A DNA stretch of 64,000 bases from Mermis nigrescens (Eukaryota > Nematoda > Enoplea > Mermithida > Mermithidae), in the NCBI GenBank assembly GCA_036768485.1, contig JAVLUZ010000154.1, forward strand, positions 29,699,792 to 29,763,791. The letters run 5' to 3'. Positions 1 to 28,500 of this stretch are shown here, in pieces. Within the stretch, counting starts at the first letter, position 1, and each line of letters begins with the position of its first letter. The notes beneath the pieces were generated by a model. That model had not been told where the DNA came from. It saw only the letters and a program-made list of their open reading frames with translations, and ran no database searches. The position numbers and the translations under genes are program-made.

Positions 1-69
1 TTTTGTATCATTTTTTTCTACGAAAAGTCCTTTGATGTCAAGCTTTTTTGTCACATTGCTCCTCATCTA

Positions 70-18347
<18,278 letters not shown>

Positions 18348-18359
18348 ACACAGTCGCAG

Positions 18360-20241
18360 ATAACGCTTTTGTTGAACTGTCGATTATTATTCGTTTTCAA
18401 ACATTTCTTCAGTGCGCCTATCTAATTTTGGCTGTCTTCAAACTTTTGGTGGAAATTACGTGCGCGCGAGATTCGTGTGAAAATTAAAAATTATTCATTA
18501 TTTCTTTGGTATCCGTATTATGGTTGTTAAATTGCATTTATTTTTATCAAAATAAATAACTGCATGCGCGCACTGCACGCACTGTTTTCAAGCTTGCGCA
18601 ACTGTGATTCATGTGATTTTTTAAGATTCTCTCCGGGCGTAGCTGATCTGGGTGGGTTTGGGTCTATCAGTTGGGCGTGAGCATTCGGATTTTTTCGCTT
18701 TTCAAAGCTATAACGGCTCAAAAAGTACGCGTATAGAGCTTGGGGTACAAATAACTACAACGCTTGTGATTTAAAAAAATGATTTGAGCCCTTTTAATCC
18801 AATTCTTTATTATTTAGCTAAATGGTTTCCGGTTTCCTCTCGGAAAGTCGTTGCGTAACCTTTATTGATTTAAAGCACGGCCGGGTCATGATGGTTCGGC
18901 TCCATTATAAAGCTAGCTGGGTGAAGGACAAAATATTCATCACTGTCTACATCATTTCAAAATAGCATAATCTCCTTCGCTTGAATTTTAGGTCTTGAGG
19001 TGCATTATGAGAAAAAATACAAAAAGTGACTGTATTTTACCTTACTTTCCTACATTTTCTTCAAACGAGCTGTGTTGTCACAAAAAGTTAGTTACCTATG
19101 TACTTAAAGTTATATGTCCATATGTAAGTACCACTCATGGGCGTGGGTGGGTTAGACCCACCGAATCCTAGTACCCTCGCAGATTACGAAGACCGTTCAA
19201 CTTTGAATTACGTTTTGGGCGTGAGGAAGAAGCCTCTTAGGCTTGGATCATAAAATCGAATTAATCTTCAGAATTCGAAAGACAGAATCAATTTTAGAAA
19301 TTTTCTTTCACTTTTTCGTGATTTTTGATGTCAGTGAATAGAACTCGATGAGAAATGGCAGAAATGGAGTTTTCCATCTACTTTTCCGTTTTTTTAATTA
19401 TGTAGGTTTGCAATTCAGTTTGCATCAAAACAACTCTTTATAGCGCTTTTTAAATAATTTTTGCCTTTTTATGCTTATAACTCCCTCGCAAAATAGTATA
19501 GCTTTCAAAAAAGTAGGTGTTTTAATGCCTACTTGTAGTTAAGTGTTCTCTTTATTCGTAGCAGGTAAGTACTTTCCATGCACGTCTCAAATACAAGTCG
19601 AGCGTGTTGGTTTGGGTGGTCATTTTTCGTGCTTGTGCGTAAGTTGATGCATTTCAGCAAATTTCTTGCACGAGATTTGAGTGATGCAGTTTGTACCTAC
19701 TCATAATTTTAATGTTGCTTTGGCGGACCAAATATGCACGTGGCGTCTAGTCTAGATCTCTCTAAAACGGAAATTTTCTGAGGAAAATGCGGCAAATGAA
19801 GGCCAAAAACGGATAAAAATCAAGACTTTTCGACAAAAGTATGTACTTGAAATTGACCACAAATAGATTATTCCTCACGCTTTTGCATTTAGCAGTATGT
19901 GGGTACAATCAGTTTTTGTCGTCATCTTGGCTCTTGGCTAGGAAATACTATTTGACCTCCCAAACCGGCTGACACGCCCCAAATTGACCACGCCGCGCAT
20001 CTATGATTGGGATAGTTTGTGGCAATGTTGGAATAGAACCAGACATCCACGTGAATTTGGGTCTAATCCCAGAATGCATAAATAAGAGTGAGGCAAAAGG
20101 AAGGTCAAAAATATATGAAAATCGAATATTTTCTTCAAAAAAGCTTAAAATTAACCAGAAACTGGAATAACGTGGTTTTAACGCTATTTCAGCATCAATA
20201 CAAGTTGTTGAGGCCATTTTGATTTAAAAAGGTCACTACTG
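18360..20241. other. MOCS1 3' flank, no gene recognised
   Basis: Carries scattered worn transposon pieces: for example 19137-19380 with CATGGGCGTGGGTGGG and GATAGAACTCGATGAGAAATG, which looks like an old reverse G-tract element. I see no exon on either strand that I can support. Confidence 0.4.
18551..18556 (+). terminator. Candidate MOCS1 poly(A) signal
   Basis: AATAAA about 200 bp after the MOCS1 stop codon; first good match downstream of the last exon. Confidence 0.35.
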
Positions 20242-20490
20242 ACCATAGGTGGGCAGCACCGAAATTCTGGGGGTGAAAAAATTTTTAAAGATCGAAAAAT
20301 GGTCTTAAAAGTGGTCGTATGGCAAAAAACACCATTTTTCGACGTTTCTCATCAAGCTCTATCCAATGGCATCAAAAAATTGCTAAGAAAGCAAAAAATT
20401 TCTGGTGGGGTATTTTGATTTCTGGGGGGAGTATTTCAACTTCTGGGGGGTGCATACCCCCAACCCCCTCACGCCCATGTGTGCTACTGA
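20242..20490 (+). mobile_element. G-tract TIR element copy
   Basis: CCATAGGTGGGCAGCACCG ... CCCCCTCACGCCCATG; well preserved, with the standard core. Reading frames across it are not genes. Confidence 0.78.
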
Positions 20491-20494
20491 CCGT

Positions 20495-22231
20495 CCAAAC
20501 CAGCTGACACCTCAGATCTGCCATGCTGGTGATAATGGTTTGGAAATCGCATTGACAATTTTGGAATTCGTGGTGGCAATGTTGGGACCTAGGGTGTCAA
20601 TATGGGGCACGACCAAACTTTATTCCTCGCTCAAATTTGTTGTTGCATCACATCAAATAAATAAACGCATTCAACATCCTACGATTATCATCACGCCGAA
20701 TCTTGAGCTGCATGAATTGTTAATCTGGCTTTAGCTATTACTATCAGTTACATCTTGGAAAGATCGTTTTCTTCTGACGCGTAGAATGTTGATCTTTTGC
20801 GCACATTGGACAACGATGAGACCGAATCATCCATACATAATTGTTCATTTTGTTGAGACATTGATCTGTGTGAAAACACTGTCATTAAGACGAAATTTGC
20901 TGTAAATTACGGCCTAAAAAAGATACAAACGTCGCTTTTTGTAAAAGTGCTTAAAATCTACCATAGACGGTAAATTGTAATAGTCTTCTTTCACGGTAAT
21001 TTAGCGTTCATACCCATTTTAGGTCGATATTTTAGCACAAAGTAGCTTTCTGGTTGCCCCTCCTTATCTCAGAACGGATTATTAACCGATTTTCCAATTA
21101 ACGTTTAAATTTTCATCTTTTTCGACTTTTTTCGGTAGCCGGGTGCTTTTTCAAATGTACTCGTTTACTCGTTTTGTGACCATATTTGATTCAATTCATT
21201 TGGATTTTTCCAAAAATTTATTATGTCTTTTATGTTGTGGAAGATAAATAATCGTCAGAAACGTCAAAACATGGTAGATACTTTCTGACGCATAAAGTCC
21301 AGAAAAGAAACTCTTGAAATAAAATTCATGGATTGACCCCCAGAATTCCTGCGCTGTACGTGTACGAGTATGTATATCTGGACAAAAATCAGTCTCCTCA
21401 TTGGTACCAGCAGGCAAATTTTTTCAGTTGTCCTTTTAAAAAGTGCTTGATTATGGTTGATTGATTGATTAATTCGTCATCGGTTGGTTGATTGACTATG
21501 TTAGCTGGTTGATTACTGACTGGTTTAATTGGTTATTAGTTGCGTGTACTTAATCTTAAAATCATGTCCTTCATCTCCCTGTTTGCTCTCCAGTTTTGCA
21601 TCATTTCAAAACCTTTTGCGTGAGATTTTCTTTTGATACCGACCATTCCTCTATTGATAAGTATACCAACCGACTCTTATTGGTGCCTTGTTAAACGAAT
21701 TTATATGGTTTGTCCGTGCACGAATAGTTCAGCTAGACTTTCGGGAAGAAAAAATACATAATTTTACGATGAAAATAAGGCAAAATTAAAGCCGAAAACG
21801 AACGAAAATTTCTGCAAAAGTGCTTGAAATCTAACAAAAATTTCTGAAAGTTTTAAAGCTATAACGTCTATCGATTCTCAAGGTCAATTTGGCTCTAAAA
21901 ACTCTAGTTGACTCTCAAATTTGTTACGTGTGCTTCAAAAGTCAGCTAGGACTATATGAATGTGCAGCACCGAAAATGTGTGAAATTAATATTGAGAAGC
22001 GATATAAGTGATTTGCAAAATGAAATCTGAATTATGCTAGGAGCCTGAATCTAAAAATATTAGGAAGAATAATTGTTATAATGTGTTGTACCTCAATACC
22101 TTTGACGCAGAAGTTAGCAAAGCGAAATCAGGATAATAAACCGGAGAAGAGGTAAAAAATTGAGCGCAAAGACAGATGGATAAAAGTTCGTTTTCGAAAG
22201 AAACTTTTGTTGACTTTAAAGCCTATCCTAT
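20495..22231. other. Downstream flank of the Frizzled-type gene
   Basis: No supported exon. A short minus-strand frame near 21310-21420 holds one cysteine in a vaguely CRD-like context, but it lacks a usable acceptor and I did not accept it. Confidence 0.4.
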
Positions 22232-22537
22232 TCAGATAATATGTACATACGATGTCGATTGGTCATTTAGCCGTAGTACGTCAGATTTTGGCATATCTTG
22301 ATTTATAGTCAACTGGTCCCATGACAGAATCTTTGGCCAGCTGAAACCGTGTCTTTTCATGACGGGTTCGCATCCGTAGCGGACTCTCTCAGAAAGAGAC
22401 CTGCAGGGCGGTAAGGACTGGTGGAAATCGTCAAAGCAAATAGGCACGTACAACGAACAAAGGAACAAGAGTAAGTCCTTGCTACAATTTGCATTGACTA
22501 AAGGCCGAAACTGCTCGATATCTGCGCTAACTTCATC
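22232..22537 (-). CDS. CRD gene exon 3 (main part of Frizzled-type CRD)
   Basis: Acceptor TTTTGTCTTAG, phase 0, then 101 codons to a TGA at 22232-22234. Clear Frizzled/sFRP signature: EQFRPLV, LFLCSLYVPICFDDF, LPPCRSLSERV, YGCEPVMKRHGFSWP. The cysteine usually found in CRSxCE is Ser, and the one in WPxxxxC is Trp. Possible donors near the end (GAC|GTACTA, TAT|GTACAT) mean the stop may not be used. Confidence 0.88.
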   Translation of the reverse strand, partial: DEVSADIEQFRPLVNANCSKDLLLFLCSLYVPICFDDFHQSLPPCRSLSERVRYGCEPVMKRHGFSWPKILSWDQLTINQDMPKSDVLRLNDQSTSYVHII

Positions 22538-25500
22538 CTAAGACAAAAAGAAATGTAAACATAGTTTGATTTTGCATTTGAAATTTTCGCAATCCGTCAA
22601 ACAATTTTCGCCCTCTCCCTCGATTTTTGGCGAAAAATGTATATTTCGGCCATTTAAAATTTTTATAATTTATGCTGAAGAATAGAATAACTACAAACAT
22701 CTTTCAGGCTATCAATAAAGTGAATAAATGCAATAAATAGACGTTGTCTCGGCGCGAAGCGCCGGAAAAATCTGCAAAATTGTGATGATCGGTGGCCAAA
22801 AAAATTACAAAGTTCATGTTCATTCCTTTATTTCTCCAACTATTTTGGGCCAGCAGGGACAAAGACCGTCCTCACGCCATAGACGTAGCCGGGGGCATTG
22901 GGGGCACATGCCCTCCTGAAATTTTTACAAAAATATTGTTGATTTTTCTATTGCAAAAATGTGTGTCCAGAAACCTGAGCTCAAAAAGGCAAAACGTCAA
23001 AATTTTCCGGCGCTTCGCGCCGAGTCATTATCATTTATTGTTATATAGATCTAATGAATTTAAAAGCTTGAATCAGCGGAAATAATCCAGCACTTCACAT
23101 CACTTTAGTAATTTAATGCACTATTTGTTCGTTGAATGAAAGTGCGCATGCTTTTTGAGCATAATAGTAAAAGTGCGAAAATGATTGTGTACCAGTTTGT
23201 CTATTCTAGGACACATAATCCTATTTTGAATGAAAGGAATGGCCAAATTTTCTTATGTTTTTGCGCATTTCCTCTTTTCTGAACTGCATCTTTTCAGTAA
23301 GAAGGTCACAAATGGGCCTTAAAACGGTTAGAACAAACTTTTCATTGTTACATTTTTCTATTTCTTATTGACAGCGAAGTGACCCGTTGCCGTGCTATGT
23401 AATTAACAGATGTCGAAAAACGTTTGTGCAGTGTAGGACTTCATCAATAATAAGTGTTTTTGGGCTCAATTCAAAAGCGAGATTTAGCCGATTTTGCGCA
23501 AATTTTAATGTTACTATTTAACAGTAAAAAGCTTTTTTTACAAAATTTTCCAGGACTCTGCCCCGGAACCATACGTGGGCAGCACCGAAATGAAATTCTG
23601 GGGGGGGGATTTCTGGGGGTGTGGGAAAATTTTCAAAGGTAAAAAAATGGTCTTAAAAGTGGTCGTATGGCGAAAAGACACCATTTTTCGACGTTTCTCA
23701 TTGAGCACTATCCAATGGCATCAAAAAAATCGCTGAAGCGAAAAAATTCCAAATTTCGAATTCTAGGGGGTATTTTGATTTCTGGGAGGTATTTCAACTT
23801 CTGGGGGTGCATACCCCTGAAACCCCCCACGCCCACGTGCGCCCGGAACCCGCTGGGAACGCTTGAGCGCGCCACCTCAGACCCCCGCAGCTGTAAAATC
23901 TCGTTGCATATGTGCAACGAGATTTTAGGGAGAACAAGCCAGGTAAAAGGGTTAGGAATTTTAAAAAATTTCCGGCGTTTCGCGTCAGCATTAATTTGTC
24001 TGTTTTGTATGATTTAAGCGGTATAAATTAAATTTAAAGTGCAAAAACGTCAAAATTGTCCGGCACATAGCACCGCCAATTACTGTTCTTTCTTTATGTA
24101 AAGCTCCAGCATTGCGTTTAAAAGCATGAACCATCCAAAATATCTTCAGACAAACTTAGTAATTCGCAGTTGTCTTGTCAGAAGCTTGAAGTGTCAAAAT
24201 TGTTTTGTACAAATTTGATAATTTTCTGCTCTGTCAGACTCTTAGTATTCACAGCGCTACAAAATGTTAAGGGCGGTAAAAAATGAATAAATTTCTTGGA
24301 ACTATGCGCCACTTATAATTTCCGAACTGTTTGTCAATAGAAAGGCCGTAAATTTAGCATGAAAACGGTAGAAATTTTAAAAGTTTTCGGCACTTCACGC
24401 CGCTTAACACTTTTTGTATTTTTGATCGTCAGAAAGCCATAAATTAGCTAGACTACACTACCAAAGGTCGAAAAACTCAGTTTTACCATGCATAACGTTA
24501 CTGTCATTCAATGCAAAAGTAGTCTTAAAAAATTTTTGTTTATGTCCCCGAACAGAAATCCTGGCTACGCCTCTGCCTCACGCCCCTTCCTAAAATTTGC
24601 CTATGCATTTGTAGTCTTTCTTGTGCGCTGGAAATCGCTTTCTCGTCGTGAAAATTAAGTTAAGCTGTATATACATGCAACGCGTACAAACTCACTTGAT
24701 TCTGATGATGAAATCGATTAGGCATTACAGTAAAATTATAGCCGACATTTTTGCACAGAGGTACCGTTATACGTTCGCATTGGAGTCGTGGAAAATCTTC
24801 AAGTAACCAATAAGATGATTCTGATCTGAAGCTAATAAGTAACAGCGAGCGCAGATTATATAAAAAATTATATAATTTTTTTATACATAGGTACCAACTC
24901 GCATAAGAGGCCGATGATTTAAAGTAGGTATTTTTAAAAAGTATATTTATTTTAGAGATGTGTTAGGTATCAACCCCGGTCCAGGGCTAGGGTGGCGTCG
25001 GCAACGGGGCCTGTAAAGAAGAAAAGAAATCAGTTAGATTAAGATAAAATTACCTTTTTTCAAATTATACAACAGAATGTTAATTTGCTTTATAAAATTG
25101 AGTTAATTTACCTTAAAATCACGCAGAGTTTAGAATTTTTCTGAAAATTCTGATTTAATTGACGTTCCCACTCCGGATTTAAAATTCTTATTACTGTAGG
25201 AGAATATATTAGAGTTTAGGTTTAAATGACAAATCTTCGATGTGTCAAATTTCAAAATAGCGCTAAGCAATACGAAGAATTGCGAAAATCGATCGATCAC
25301 TGTGAAAGCATTACAAAAAACCGTCGAAAGCGCATGTTAAGAGAATTTGTAACTGGGCAAAGTTGCATTAAAGATTGAAGGAATTTAATGAGGAGGAGAG
25401 AGAAGAGAGCGTAAATTGAAATAAACACTGATATTTATATGCAAAAACAAAACGTTCCCAAAACCTATATTAAAATAACATATATGTGCATACGTTCTAA

Positions 25501-28500
25501 TTAATTAATTTAATAACACAAAAAACCTAATGTATCATCTGGCACCGATAGGGTAACGTTGAGAGGCGTAATTTGATGTGGAGAAGTTTTACAAATGCAA
25601 TAATAAGAATTTCTGTATCACAGGTAGCGCGATAGCGCTACCTATAATATACTTGGCCATCGTTTTTTTATGTTTATCACAGCGAGTGCGAAATTTGTGT
25701 CCCCCCTCACAGCAACAACGGCACACACCTGGGAGGTGCGGTTTTTTTAATCGATAGATAATTAGAAAATTTGATGCCGGTGTTTTTTTGTTTACACTCA
25801 ATACCAAGTTAGCAATGAGTGTGTAAAGTGTAAACCGAAAAATAAAATAATTTGCGGAGGGCAAATTTTTTTAAATGTTGTCCCTGAGCTGTAGATTACG
25901 AATCTGACCTTGAAATTTCTTTACACTCAATGGATGTTGCACAAAAATGTAAAGTATGCGGATTTTTCCCTCTTTGCGTGTCCTTCAGCTTATCTAACTC
26001 CATTTTAGTTTCTGTGCAGTCCAATTGCTTTCATGTTGTGGAGATTACAATATCTCAAAACTTTTTTTCTTCTCGTTTTACGCAATATTTTTTGATTTGT
26101 AAGCGTTTTAGTGTAAAGGGTTCGAGACGAAAAAAGAAATTTCTTCAGCTACTCCGCTAAGTAGGCGGAACATGCTAATTATGCTTAGAATGTGCCCTGA
26201 CCTTAGCGTTACAGATCCTAGTTTATTTTGTTGCTATACACCCAATATTGCGTTATTAGCACAAGTGTAAAGTTTACACTAAGAAGCACTTTTCCGCTCA
26301 GAGCGTTGGTTATCAAGCAATTTGCGGAGGGCCATTTTTTATAAAATGTTGTCCCCAAGTTGTAGACTACGAATCTGACCTTAAAATTTCTTTACACTCA
26401 ATGTTTGTTGCACAATAGTGTGAAGTATAGGGGTTTTTATTGTTAGCGTGTCCTAAAGCTTATCTAACTCAATTTCGGTTTATGAGCAGTCCAATTAGTT
26501 TTATAATGTATAGGGTCACAATATCTCAAAAACCAATTTTCTTCTCTTTTAACGCAATATTTCTTGATCTGTGATCGTTTTAGTGTAAAGAGTTCGAGAC
26601 GGAAAAGAAATTTCTCAAGCCACTCCGCTAAGTAGGCGGAACATACTGATTATGCTTAAAATATGCCAGCGTTACAGATCCTCTGATAATAAATGTTAAT
26701 GCTAAATTAATAGTCGTGAATGCAGCGAAGAACATTTATGCACCATCTTGCAAATTTCACTGCTTGCCATAATTCCTGTGCTAATCACTGTTTATTCAAT
26801 TAATTCTATTAGTGTTGGCCTCATACATGGGCAGCAGGAAAATTCTGGGGGTTTTGGCTCGGTGGACTCGCCAAAAATGTTAGTAAAAATAGAATTCTGG
26901 GGTCTTATGCAATCTGCGCGGGTTGTTAAACTCATGTGAGAACGTAAACCCCCACGCTAACGTGTGGTTGGCCTACTGGTACGTTTTTTGCCTATTTCAA
27001 AAAATAAGACCAAGCACATACTCATTATCCTTTGATTGATCACACACTTACATATAGTCTGTTTCACTCAAGTTCGGTCATAAATTTCAAAAGCATCTCC
27101 GACAATAATCTGACAGATTGCGATTACAGCATTGATCTGATATATAATTATCGTGACCCTTGGCTTACTATCAGCGAAAATGCTTAGGATTTATGCACGA
27201 AGCTATGTGAAACAGACAATAGATAAAGTAGCACAGTAGGTGCATAGGGTACCTATTATCTGTTTCACGTTACCATGTGCACGGATAACAATTCTTGATT
27301 CAATGCAAATTGATTACAAAAGCGGTTTAATTGAAGTAGCAATCGCGATTTTGTGCATAGCAATGAATATTCTACGAAGTTCTATCATGCAAAAGTGTGC
27401 TACGGTCAGCTGCGTAGAAACCACTTTTGTAGCTATTCGCTAGATCGTTATAAATTGAATTCCATGCACAAGGTTCCGTGAAGTAGACTATATATAGTTT
27501 TTAAACCAAGTACATATGTAGTACATGGATCCGCTCGAAAACACATTGAGTGCCCAATTTTTCACTTGCTATGGTGGGTCGTGCGATGAAAAAATTGGGT
27601 GTTAAGAAAATTTGTTTTTTGGACGAGTGTGTTCCATTCAAAACGGCCCCTTTTCGCTAAAGTCTCATTAGTGGGTTCTAGACCGCTAAAATGGAAAAAT
27701 GGAAAATTTTGTGGGGCACGCGAGGCAAAATGAAGGCCAAAAATGGTTGAAAGGAACATTAACGGAGCTTGAAGACTGCACCCTTACTTTGATCCCCATC
27801 ACCTGATTTTGAAAGGAATCCGGTCGAATGGCAATATCCCGGGACTAATGACCCATGTTTTGCAGTCTATGGGGCGTACAAATAAACTGATTGTTGAATT
27901 TGCAGGCGAAGCGAATGAGGACATTAGGCGTATAAATTTTAGAGAAATCGTGGAAAAGTTCAATACCTCGCACGCAACTAAAATTCAATTTTTGTTCATT
28001 CAATTTGCAGTATATACACAAGTCTAATTTTCGCCTTTTTTCAACGATATGTCCAAACTTGCGTAAACTTAAACGATCTTCCTTGTTCTTCATCTTGTTT
28101 GACTGGCTAGTACGGAGAAGGGAACTAGCAAAGAAAAATGCTCCGATGGAACAAAAAAGGCGAATATACTTGAATTTCTTCATTGTTAAGGATGTAAAAG
28201 GAGGGGACTAGGGAACATTTCCCTATATGCGCAGAAGCCATAGGAATGTGCTAAACAATTATAGTCTGTTTCACATAACTTCGTGCATAAATTCTAAGAA
28301 TTTTCATCGGTAATAAGCCGAGGGTTACGATAATTATATATTAGATCAATGTTATAATCTCAATCTGTTAGCTTATTGTCGGAGATGGTTTAAAATTTAT
28401 GACCGAAGTTGTGTGAAACAGACTATAGACTTCCCTAAACAACGAAAAAATCGGAGTATATTCTGCGGCATATTCGATTACGATGGCGAGTATTTTGATT

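Noticed and set aside
21196..21417. Minus-strand segment with PAGTNEETDFCPD as the exon holding the missing tenth CRD cysteine
   Set aside because: A stop lies just upstream and the only acceptors (GAG) have no pyrimidine tract; the resulting spacing to exon 3 is too long for a CRD.
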